Below, one piece after another: positions 9,884-17,611 of a stretch of DNA of 64,000 nt (the stretch's first letter is position 1; each line of letters begins with the position of its first letter). A program made the translations under genes and the position numbers. The DNA comes from JADMJV01 sp964649085 (GTDB taxonomy: Bacteria > Vulcanimicrobiota > Xenobia > Xenobiales > JADMJV01). The DNA lies in the NCBI GenBank assembly GCA_964649085.1, contig CAZYPN010000009.1:62001-126000 (forward strand), in the 5' to 3' direction. The notes beneath the pieces were generated by a model that was not told where the DNA came from, did not search any database, and worked only from the letters and a program-made list of their open reading frames with translations.

Positions 9884-11035
9884 GTGGAACTCAGCGTCGT
9901 CATGCCTTGCTTGAACGAAGCCGACACCCTGGCGGTCTGTATCGAGAAGGCCCAACGAGCCATCGCCGAACTGTCCATCGAAGCGGAAATCGTCGTTGCC
10001 GATAACGGCAGTACCGACGGTTCCCAGGATATCGCCCGACGTTTAGGAGCCCGAGTCATAGAAGTGCCCGCGCGGGGCTATGGAAGCGCCCTGATGGGCG
10101 GCATTTCCGAGGCCAGAGGGCGCTTCATCATTATGGGCGATGCTGACGACAGCTATGATTTTCTCGAACTGGGCAAATTCGTCCACGAACTGCGCCAGGG
10201 AGCCGAACTGGTCCAGGGCTGTCGCCTTCCCCGGGGTGGCGGGCGCGTGCTGCCGGGAGCCATGCCGTTCCTGCATCGCTGGCTGGGCAACCCGCTCTTT
10301 ACTCAGCTGGTGCGAAGCTGGTTTCGGGCTCCGATTCACGATGTCTACTGCGGCCTCCGTGGCTTCACCAAAGACCTGTATCTGCGCCTGGATCAGCGTT
10401 GCACCGGTATGGAATTCGCTACCGAGATGATCATCAAAGCCAGTCTCTTCCAGGCTCGCATCCGCGAAGTGCCGATCACGCTTCATCCCGACGGGCGCAA
10501 AAGCCATCCGCCCCACCTGCGCACCTTCCGCGACGGCTGGCGCACGCTGCGGTTCTTTTTGATGTACAGCCCTCAATGGCTCTTCATGATTCCGGGGCTG
10601 GCCCTGATCGGTTTTGGCTTGCTCGGCTACCTTGTCGCCATGCCCGGGCTCACCATCGGCCGTATCACGTTCGACCTGCACACGCTGCTCTTCGCCAGTC
10701 TGGCGATTCTCTGCGGGGTGCAATCCTGCGTCTTCTGGATCCTCACCAAGCAGTTCGCCGTCAGCGAACGGCTGATCCCCGAGGAACCCCGCCTCGACCG
10801 CCTCTTTGCCGTCATGAACCTGGAGCGAGGCCTGTTGGCCTCGGCCCTTTCCATGGCTCTGGGGCTGCTGTTGCTAAGTTGGGCCGTATATCTTTGGTAC
10901 CGCAGCGGTTGGGGCAGGCTCGACTACGTGACCACCATGCGCTGGGTGATCCCCGGATTTACGCTGACTGCGCTCGGCTTCCAAACGATGTGTTCCAGTT
11001 TCTTCAGCAGCATCCTCGGTATGAAGCGGAAATGA
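9884..11035 (+). CDS. Glycosyltransferase family 2 (dolichol/undecaprenyl-phosphate sugar type) with membrane tail
   Basis: A 383-residue protein. Residues 1-230 form a GT-A fold with 'SVVMPCLNEADTL', 'VVADNGSTDGS' and the metal-binding 'GDADDSYDF', as in enzymes that load a sugar onto a polyprenyl phosphate carrier. 'TGMEFATEMIIKA' and 'HPDGRKSHPPHLRTFRDGW' are also typical. The C-terminal third has about four membrane helices. The start is a GTG at 9884. It overlaps the following methyltransferase gene by four bases (ATGA). The sugar donor cannot be told from sequence. Confidence 0.85.
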   Translation: MELSVVMPCLNEADTLAVCIEKAQRAIAELSIEAEIVVADNGSTDGSQDIARRLGARVIEVPARGYGSALMGGISEARGRFIIMGDADDSYDFLELGKFVHELRQGAELVQGCRLPRGGGRVLPGAMPFLHRWLGNPLFTQLVRSWFRAPIHDVYCGLRGFTKDLYLRLDQRCTGMEFATEMIIKASLFQARIREVPITLHPDGRKSHPPHLRTFRDGWRTLRFFLMYSPQWLFMIPGLALIGFGLLGYLVAMPGLTIGRITFDLHTLLFASLAILCGVQSCVFWILTKQFAVSERLIPEEPRLDRLFAVMNLERGLLASALSMALGLLLLSWAVYLWYRSGWGRLDYVTTMRWVIPGFTLTALGFQTMCSSFFSSILGMKRK

Positions 11036-11727
11036 GTTCGGGCCGAGATCAGTTCTCTGCCTGGGCAGAGCAGTACGACGATGCACTCCACCGGGGGTTA
11101 TCGCTTTCAGGCGAACGCAAAGAATATTTCGCCCGAGGTCGGATCCGCTGGCTGAAGAGCCAGCTCGACGCCCGTCACTTCTATCCCAAGAGCATTCTTG
11201 ATTTTGGATGTGGTACCGGCACCTCAACTCCCCTCCTGCAAGAGATGTTCGAAGCCCAAGAGGTAGTGGGAGTCGATGTCTCCGATCGCTCGTTGGAAGT
11301 GGCCCGAGAGCGCAACCCAGGGCGAGGAGTTGTCTATGAAAACTCCCTCGACCGGGAGCCCGCGCCGCGCTTTGATCTGGCCTTTTGCAACGGCGTTTTC
11401 CATCACATTCCGCCCGCTCAGCGTTCGCAAGCCCTGAGCTACATCTGGCAATCGCTGGTTCCCGGCGGCTGGCTGGCGTTCTGGGAGAACAACCCGTGGA
11501 ATCCGGGCACCCGCTGGGTCATGAGCCGTATTCCCTTCGACCGTGACGCCATCACGCTGAGTCCACCCGAAGCGCGGCACCTGCTCACGGAGTGCGGGTT
11601 TCACCATGCGCAGCTGAGATTTCTCTTCATCTTCCCCCACCTGTTGCGGGCCTTCCGCTTCCTCGAGCCCTATCTGGCCCGTTTCCCTCTGGGAGCTCAA
11701 TACCAGGTCTTATGTCAACGTCCTTAG
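11032..11727 (+). CDS. Class I SAM-dependent methyltransferase
   Basis: A 231-residue protein with the Rossmann motif I 'ILDFGCGTGTSTPLL', the acidic strand end 'VVGVDVSD' and motif post-I 'FDLAFCNGVFHHIPP', as in ubiE/type-11-like methyltransferases. The C-terminal part is hydrophobic and may sit near the membrane. The ATG overlaps the GT2 stop by four bases and its own 3' end overlaps the next gene by 16 bases, so the three are one translationally coupled unit. The target may be a lipid carrier or glycan, which is inference from context. Confidence 0.82.
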   Translation: MSSGRDQFSAWAEQYDDALHRGLSLSGERKEYFARGRIRWLKSQLDARHFYPKSILDFGCGTGTSTPLLQEMFEAQEVVGVDVSDRSLEVARERNPGRGVVYENSLDREPAPRFDLAFCNGVFHHIPPAQRSQALSYIWQSLVPGGWLAFWENNPWNPGTRWVMSRIPFDRDAITLSPPEARHLLTECGFHHAQLRFLFIFPHLLRAFRFLEPYLARFPLGAQYQVLCQRP

Positions 11728-13331
11728 TTTTCAAGCACTGGCTCTGGCTCTGTGCGGCCTGCTTTCTAGTGGCCATGTTCCCGATCTGGCAGGTATATCG
11801 CTTTGGCGACTTCAACGACGATGTCTCGTATTGGGCGCTCTCGAGCTCGTTGTTGCAGGGGCTACCCTATCTCGACCTGGCGCGCTGGGATGCGCCGGCC
11901 GGCAGCCAGTTTCAAATTCTCTACCCGCTCCTGCTGGCACCCCTGATCGCCCTGTTTCCCCACCATCCCCAGGTCTATCGACTGCTCAATGTTGGCCTGG
12001 GCCTGATCGTCCTGGTGTTGCTCTGGAAACTGTGGAAGCCCCTGTCTCCGGGAACGCGACGGTTGGCCCTGCTGATCCTGGCTCTCAATCCGTTCTGGCT
12101 CTACACCAGCAGCACGGCCATGAGCGAGTGCACCTGCTTGCTGACGCTGGTGCTTTGCCTGCTGCGACTGCAGCAGCTCTCGAGTCCAGCTCCGCTTCAG
12201 GCTTTTCTATTCGGAATGGCTGCCTCACTGTGCTACTACGCCCGCCTGGTTGGACTGCTGGTGGCTCCAACCATCGCCCTTACCCGACTACGCAACTGGC
12301 GCCCCGCCAGCCTCTTCAGTTGCATGCTGGGTATCCTGCTGGGAGCCGGACCCCACTTGTTAAGCATTGGCTGGTTTGTGCTCGCCTCCGGCTCGGGCAA
12401 ATCAGGCCGCGAACACGGCAGTATCCTGTTGACCAACGCCACCTACCTCCCTCGTGTCTACGGCTCCACACTGCTCGGGGCCTGGCCGTGCCCCTACTGG
12501 TGGCTGGGCGGTCTGGCCCTGGCGGCAGCCCTGTGGGGTTTATGGCGACTACCATCTCAGCGTGGAGCTTTCTGGTGGACCTGCCTCTACCTGGCCCTGC
12601 TCGCCAATTGGGGATTCTTCCTGCCGCGATACGCCATTCCCGTGCTGCCCTTCCTCATCGTCGGCCTTAGCGAGTGCCTGCGCCGCCTACCCTGGCGGGG
12701 CCTGCGACTGCTCGGGGTTGGCCTGTGGTTTTTGCTGGCGGCCCTGGGGGCGGTCTCGCAACACCAACCCGCGCGCACCGACCCCGGCCCCATGCTGCGT
12801 CAATTCGACGCCCAGCGCCCCGCCAACAGTCGCACCGTATCCGACTGGACCGTGGTCGCCTTTCACACCGGCCAACCCGTGGCCATGCTGGCACCGGACG
12901 CTATTTTCCAGAAGGATTGCGGCTGGCTCTACTGGTTAGAGAGCGAGCGGGCCGGACTGATCGTGCTGGGACCCACCTATATCCACTATCCCCTGGCCGA
13001 CTATTTTGAGCGGCGCCCGCACTGCTATCGCAAGCTATACCGAGACAGCAAGCTGGCCGCCTTCGTCTTCCAGCCCAATGTGCAACAGCGCCGGGCCATC
13101 CGGCTGCACTACGTGGCCCGAGTGGCCATGGAGCAGCAGCGCCTGGTGTGCGCCGAGCGACTCTTTCGGGCCAGCCTGGCCCGACAGCCTGAAGAGTCGC
13201 AAACTCATTCCGGTCTGGCCTACTCGCTGGCCCACCAGGGGCGAATTGAGGAAGCCAGGCAAGAGCTCAAAATCTCGCTGCAGCTCGACCCCGCCAACCA
13301 GGAAGCTCAGGTGCTACTGCGCTCCCTGTAG
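11712..13331 (+). CDS. GT-C-like integral membrane glycosyltransferase with C-terminal TPR
   Basis: A 539-residue protein with about ten membrane helices over the first 350 residues. After the first helix comes 'FNDDVSYWALSSSL', the acidic pair in the first external loop that is diagnostic of GT-C enzymes using polyprenyl-phosphate sugars. The last 100 residues contain tetratricopeptide units ('AYSLAHQGRIEEARQELK' and the unit before it). The coupled GT2 could make its lipid-linked donor, so the pair would decorate a surface glycan or protein outside the membrane; this is inference. The gene ends 18 bases inside the convergent gene on the other strand. Confidence 0.7.
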   Translation: MSTSLVFKHWLWLCAACFLVAMFPIWQVYRFGDFNDDVSYWALSSSLLQGLPYLDLARWDAPAGSQFQILYPLLLAPLIALFPHHPQVYRLLNVGLGLIVLVLLWKLWKPLSPGTRRLALLILALNPFWLYTSSTAMSECTCLLTLVLCLLRLQQLSSPAPLQAFLFGMAASLCYYARLVGLLVAPTIALTRLRNWRPASLFSCMLGILLGAGPHLLSIGWFVLASGSGKSGREHGSILLTNATYLPRVYGSTLLGAWPCPYWWLGGLALAAALWGLWRLPSQRGAFWWTCLYLALLANWGFFLPRYAIPVLPFLIVGLSECLRRLPWRGLRLLGVGLWFLLAALGAVSQHQPARTDPGPMLRQFDAQRPANSRTVSDWTVVAFHTGQPVAMLAPDAIFQKDCGWLYWLESERAGLIVLGPTYIHYPLADYFERRPHCYRKLYRDSKLAAFVFQPNVQQRRAIRLHYVARVAMEQQRLVCAERLFRASLARQPEESQTHSGLAYSLAHQGRIEEARQELKISLQLDPANQEAQVLLRSL

Positions 13332-14213
13332 GCGCTTGGGCAACACCCAACCGCAGGCTCGCTGCGGGTCGGGCTGAAAGTCAGTGTTCCAGCGAACCAC
13401 CCCCAGACGTCGCCGCGACTCGAGTTCATTCAGGGCACAATGAGCGCAGTAGGCTGGCACCTCGTCGCTGCGCCCCCAGGTGAACGGCGAGGCCTGGGGC
13501 ATCAGACGAAAAGACTTCGGATCCTGTGATTGCTGACGCATACGCCCGCCGCTTCCGCAGGGCTCTAGATGCAGTCGCAAGCGATCTCCCTCGTCGCAGA
13601 TCACCACCTCGCCGTCCTGCCCCGAGAAATGCAGACGAAGGTGCTCGGCCAACATCACCGCCAGCTCCTCCTGGCTCAAGCCGGCGGTTTGTTGCCAGGA
13701 AGGCTCGTAAAACGACGAACTCGTCAGCACGCGCTCAATCACCTGCTCAAGCTCATCCTGGCCGCGCCTCTCCAGCAACCAGCTCATCACCGCCCAAGAA
13801 TAGCGAAACCAGAAATCGTGCCAGCCGCGAGCTGTGCTCCAGGTGTCGAGCACGATCTGGCGGGCTCCGGTCCAATCACCCTGACGCGCAAGCTCAAGAG
13901 CCAGCTCGACGGGTGGCAATTGCAGAGGCTCGTCCTCAGGCGCCGGCTGTTGTAGCGCCTGCAAAGCCTGCACGTGACCCTCACTTCCCCCTTGTTGCTG
14001 CCAGGAGCGGCCCCACTCCAGGGCCATTCCAGCCATCAGTTGCAAGCCAAAGTGAAGATAGCCCCAATAGGCAGCGAAGCGCTCTTCATCGCGCTGCTGC
14101 AAAGCTTCCAAGACCCGCTGCCGGTCGGACACCGAGAGCTGATCCCAGCTTCCCATCCGGATAGGCCTGCCCAGACGGGGAGAAAATTCGATACGGTCGG
14201 GACCTTCATACAT
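13314..14213 (-). CDS. Hypothetical protein with C-terminal CxxC motif
   Basis: A 299-residue soluble protein, mostly helical, rich in Gln, Trp and Glu. Near the C-terminus is 'AYCAHCALNELESRRRLGV', a CxxC that could bind metal, though a second pair is not obvious. I do not recognise the family. The ATG at 14213 is preferred; a GTG at 14228 in the same frame is possible. It converges with the membrane glycosyltransferase gene and is divergent from the elongasome operon. Confidence 0.6.
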   Translation of the reverse strand: MYEGPDRIEFSPRLGRPIRMGSWDQLSVSDRQRVLEALQQRDEERFAAYWGYLHFGLQLMAGMALEWGRSWQQQGGSEGHVQALQALQQPAPEDEPLQLPPVELALELARQGDWTGARQIVLDTWSTARGWHDFWFRYSWAVMSWLLERRGQDELEQVIERVLTSSSFYEPSWQQTAGLSQEELAVMLAEHLRLHFSGQDGEVVICDEGDRLRLHLEPCGSGGRMRQQSQDPKSFRLMPQASPFTWGRSDEVPAYCAHCALNELESRRRLGVVRWNTDFQPDPQRACGWVLPKRLQGAQ

Positions 14214-14336
14214 TTCCACAACACCCACTTTGGCGTGTCGAGGACAGAGCCTGCACCCCTGCGTCGGTACGAACTTTTGTTCTTAAACAGCAGGGGGACA
14301 TGCATGTGAATGAAATTCAACATGCGGGAGGTCCTT
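14214..14336. promoter_or_regulatory. Divergent promoter region upstream of the elongasome operon
   Basis: A 123-base gap between divergent genes; it must hold the promoter for the cell-shape operon. A perfect ten-base palindrome (ACATGCATGT) sits at 14298-14307, about 30 bases before the mreB-like start, a plausible operator position. The ribosome site GGGAGG lies just before the ATG at 14337. I cannot assign -35 and -10 boxes with confidence. Confidence 0.35.
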
Positions 14337-15299
14337 ATGCTGATTGCGTTGGACGTTGGATCGTATCAAACCCGCGTGGCTGTGGCCGGCAAGGCCGACA
14401 TTCTATGTGAACCCACCGTGGTAGCCGATTGCCGCAGCTTGCCCCAGGCGATTGCCGTGGGCCAGGTGGCTGTACCTGTGATGCAGAGGGCTCCCGAGCG
14501 CGTGAGAGTTTTTCAACCCGTGACCCAGGCCCACCTTGCCTCACCTGGGGCTGTGCAAGAACAGCTGCGCCAGATGCTACGACGCCAGGGGTTGCGCCTC
14601 TGGAATCGCCCCGTAGCCCGACTGGTGCTGCCCAGCGTTGCCTCGCCCCTGGAGCGCAAGCAGTGGGCCGAATTGCTGAAGGAAGTGGGCTTTCTCAGGG
14701 TTTCAGTGGTACAGATGCCGGTGGCCGTGGCCTGGGGCAGCAGCGTGGGAGAACCCGCCGTGGCCGTGGTCGACATCGGCGCAACCACTTCGGAGATGGC
14801 TCTGGTGGCCGCCGATGTGGTGCTGCGGCGATGCATCCGCTGGGGTGGCGACGACCTGGAACAGGCCCTGCAACGCTGCCTGTATCAGGAGCACGGCCTG
14901 GAAGTCAGCCTGAACACGGCCCGCCGACTCAAACATCAGGTCAGCTGCTGGGAGCCCGACTGGCGCGAGGAAACCCTGGAAGTTCGTGGGCGACAGTTGT
15001 CCAGCGGCCTGCCCATTTATCGCGATGTTCCCCAAAGCAGCCTGGGCCGAGCCCTGCTCGAGCCCATGCAACGCCTGGTCGAGTTGATTCGCGGGGTGCT
15101 CGACGCGATGCCCCCCTTGATGGCCGAAGCCGTCTTGCAGCAAGGCCTGACCTTGTCGGGCGGTGGAGCCTACCTTCAGGGCCTCGAGCCCTACCTGAAA
15201 GCCCAGGTCGACCTGCCGGTACAACGCGCCAGTCGACCCATCGAATGCGCCGTGATGGGAGCCCTCCGGGTGCGCCCCGAGCTGGCCCTGGAACCATAG
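14337..15299 (+). CDS. Divergent MreB/Mbl-like cell-shape actin
   Basis: A 320-residue actin-fold protein of the MreB type. The phosphate-1 loop reads 'ALDVGSYQTRVAV', phosphate-2 'VVDIGATTSEMALV' with the following 'IRWGGDDLEQAL', and the adenosine loop 'LTLSGGGAYLQGL', all in the right order and spacing. The sequence between them is far from textbook MreB, so this is a divergent paralogue. MreB filaments direct lateral wall synthesis under the inner membrane. The ATG at 14337 follows GCGGGAGG. It is the first gene of the operon and lies 12 bases before the MreB::MreC fusion. Confidence 0.82.
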   Translation: MLIALDVGSYQTRVAVAGKADILCEPTVVADCRSLPQAIAVGQVAVPVMQRAPERVRVFQPVTQAHLASPGAVQEQLRQMLRRQGLRLWNRPVARLVLPSVASPLERKQWAELLKEVGFLRVSVVQMPVAVAWGSSVGEPAVAVVDIGATTSEMALVAADVVLRRCIRWGGDDLEQALQRCLYQEHGLEVSLNTARRLKHQVSCWEPDWREETLEVRGRQLSSGLPIYRDVPQSSLGRALLEPMQRLVELIRGVLDAMPPLMAEAVLQQGLTLSGGGAYLQGLEPYLKAQVDLPVQRASRPIECAVMGALRVRPELALEP

Positions 15300-15311
15300 G
15301 AGGACGAGTCG

Positions 15312-17177
15312 ATGCTCTACAGTGAAAGTATGGAGGGTCGCAGCCCCCTGGCGCTGCCGGCTCAAAACAGTTGGGCTCAGCGTTTTTCCTGGGCAGGGAT
15401 ACGCACCTGGATGGAAGCCCCAGGCTTCGACGCCGCCGTGTCCGTGGGCGGCTCCAGCGTATCGGTTACCGGATTGATGAAGAGCCAGACGTTTCCGGCC
15501 ATGCTGGCCTTCAACCAGAAGCAGCGCTGCGTGGCCCAGGGCGAGGCCGCCCGCGCTCTGGAAGGACGTGAGCCCGAGGGGGTCAGCATTCACCAACCGA
15601 TGCGCGGAGGCGCTGTCCACGATCCCCACGGGGCGAAACTGCTGCTCGAGCAGGCCTTGCGCCGCGGCCACTGGGGCACAGCCCCTCGCCTGCTGCTGGC
15701 CATCGGCGCCCAGCCCACAGCCCTGGAACGAGAAACCTGGGAAGCCCTGGGTCGGGCTGTCGGAGCCCGTCACATCGCCCTGACCAGCGAGTTGATCGCT
15801 TCAGCCGTAGGCGCTGGGCTGGACATCCTGCGCCCGCGCTGCCACATGGTGCTGCACATCGGAGCCGGACGCTGCGAGGTGGGCGTTCTGGCCCTGGGGG
15901 CCTGTCTGGCGGTAGAGTGTGGCGAAGTCGCCGGCGACCACGTCGACGAGTCGATCCAGGAATATGTGCGCCGCACCTACCAGTTGCTGATCCATCGCCA
16001 GGATGCCGAGCGTCTCAAACAAGAGCTGTGCAACTGCAGCTCGGAGAGCGAATTGCCCGTCAGCGGTCGACATCTCGAGAGCGGAGCCCCGCTCAGGGTT
16101 ACCCTCAAAGCCGGAGAGCTGTTCCCTGTGGTCGAGCCCTTTCACCACCAGTGGGTCGACCTCGTCAAGCAATTCCTGGCACGGATTCCCGTGGCCTGGG
16201 TCGACGACATCCAGGACAGCGGCATCCATCTGACCGGCGGGTCTGGTCTGCTCTTCGGTTTCAGTCAGGCCCTGCGCAACGCCACGGGTCTGACCGTCTG
16301 TCTGCCCGAACAGCCCCAGGGCTGCACCGCACGCGGACTGCAAACCATTCTCAAGTCGGCCACGCTGCGCAAGGCGCTCTTCAGCCAGGTGAGCCAGCCC
16401 AACGATGACTATTCACCCAAGAATCTGGTGGCCCAGCGCACCTCGCTGGGATGGACCGCCGCCCTGGCCCTGCTGGCCTCCAGCCTGTTCCTCTCGGCGG
16501 CCTCGGCCCACGCGCTCAAACTGGGAGCCCCTGACCCCTGGCTGGGCCCCGTCAGCGGGGTGGTCACGGCCGGTCTGGCGGCCGGCCAGAGCGACTCGAA
16601 GCCCAGCCAGGTTCTCAACCGCGAAGAGCAGCGCCAACTGCAGCGCATCAAGGCCGAGAACCAGCGCCTTTGGCGCTGGCTGGGTCGGCGTGAGATGTCC
16701 TCCAAGGGAGTGTCTGGCGGCATTCTGGCTCGCCTGGTCAGCCGGGATCCGCACAACTGGCTGTCGGGCGTGCGTCTCGACGTCGGCCAGGCCCAGGGCG
16801 TCAAAGTGGGAAGCCTGGTGATGGCCGAACAGGGTCTGCTGGGCAAGGTGGTGCAGGTCGACCAGCATTCCTGTCGAGTTCGCCTGGTGCTCGACCCGGC
16901 CTCGGTCATCGCCGCCACCCTTCCCCAGCGCAAGGCCGGTGGCGTGGTCATGGGCCGGGGCCTGGGCACGATGGAGATGAAGTATCTCGACCCCGACTGC
17001 GGCGTAAAGGCCGGCGACTCGGTGGTGACCAGCGGCCAGGATGGCCAGTATCCGCGTGGCCTGCCGGTGGGGCGCATCGAGCACCTCACTCGCAGTAACG
17101 ACTCCAGCTTTCTCACCGCGGCGGTCGTACCCCACCTCAAACTGGACGATCTGTCCGAGGTGATGGTGCTGCGATGA
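15312..17177 (+). CDS. MreB-like::MreC fusion protein
   Basis: A single 621-residue frame joining two shape proteins. Residues 40-350 are MreB-like: 'VLHIGAGRCEVGVLALG' (phosphate-2, about 181-197), 'AGDHVDESIQEYV' (207-219), 'LIHRQDAERLKQEL' (226-239), 'SGRHLESGAPL' and the adenosine loop 'IHLTGGSGLLFGF'. The phosphate-1 loop is degenerate, so ATP hydrolysis is doubtful. A membrane helix at about 378-398 and a short coiled coil (about 434-462) lead into the MreC core (470-620): 'RLVSRDPHNWLSGVRLDVG', 'GVKVGSLVMAEQGLLGKVV', 'VKAGDSVVTSGQDG', 'YPRGLPVGRI'. The predicted topology puts the actin part inside and MreC outside. AGGAGG precedes the ATG. It overlaps mreD by four bases. Confidence 0.85.
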   Translation: MLYSESMEGRSPLALPAQNSWAQRFSWAGIRTWMEAPGFDAAVSVGGSSVSVTGLMKSQTFPAMLAFNQKQRCVAQGEAARALEGREPEGVSIHQPMRGGAVHDPHGAKLLLEQALRRGHWGTAPRLLLAIGAQPTALERETWEALGRAVGARHIALTSELIASAVGAGLDILRPRCHMVLHIGAGRCEVGVLALGACLAVECGEVAGDHVDESIQEYVRRTYQLLIHRQDAERLKQELCNCSSESELPVSGRHLESGAPLRVTLKAGELFPVVEPFHHQWVDLVKQFLARIPVAWVDDIQDSGIHLTGGSGLLFGFSQALRNATGLTVCLPEQPQGCTARGLQTILKSATLRKALFSQVSQPNDDYSPKNLVAQRTSLGWTAALALLASSLFLSAASAHALKLGAPDPWLGPVSGVVTAGLAAGQSDSKPSQVLNREEQRQLQRIKAENQRLWRWLGRREMSSKGVSGGILARLVSRDPHNWLSGVRLDVGQAQGVKVGSLVMAEQGLLGKVVQVDQHSCRVRLVLDPASVIAATLPQRKAGGVVMGRGLGTMEMKYLDPDCGVKAGDSVVTSGQDGQYPRGLPVGRIEHLTRSNDSSFLTAAVVPHLKLDDLSEVMVLR

Positions 17178-17611
17178 GTCTTTTCCTGACGGCTGTCTTC
17201 CCGCTGCTGGCCGTGCTCTGCTCGGGCCTCTACGGACCCATCAGCCTGGGACTGGTGCTGCTGGCGGCCTGGCGCTACGGACTGCTGGGCGCAAGCTTGA
17301 CCGGATTTTGGGCTGGACTCTGGTCGGCCGTTCCGGCCGGCCTGTTGTTGCCCAGTCTGCTGCTCCCCCCCCTCTTGGTGGGATGTCTGGCCGGCTACCT
17401 GGTGGAGAAGCGTCCGGTGCTCAGCGCCAGCCAGCGGGCCGTGGTGGGGCTCAGCCTCAGCGCCCTGGCTCTGCTGCTGCAGGTAGGCTTGAGCGGTTAT
17501 TCACCGGCGCTGGTGGTGCAAACCGTGCTGGTGTGCTGGTGGAGCTGGGCCCTCTGGAGTGCCGGGCTGTTCTGGGTCACAAGCTTTCTGTTCCCCTGGC
17601 GAGAGTGGTGA
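17174..17611 (+). CDS. mreD: Rod shape-determining protein MreD
   Basis: A 145-residue polytopic membrane protein with four or five hydrophobic helices and almost no polar loops. MreD sequences are poorly conserved, so the call rests on size, hydrophobicity and exact position between the MreC part and PBP2. It would act in the elongasome at the inner membrane. Starts and stops overlap both neighbours by four bases (ATGA before, GTGA after). Confidence 0.8.
   Translation: MSLFLTAVFPLLAVLCSGLYGPISLGLVLLAAWRYGLLGASLTGFWAGLWSAVPAGLLLPSLLLPPLLVGCLAGYLVEKRPVLSASQRAVVGLSLSALALLLQVGLSGYSPALVVQTVLVCWWSWALWSAGLFWVTSFLFPWREW

Noticed and set aside
17308..17607. A 100-residue N-terminal extension of PBP2
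   Set aside because: It is a read-through of another frame inside mreD; the GTG at 17608 with the four-base overlap and the membrane helix right after it is the real start.
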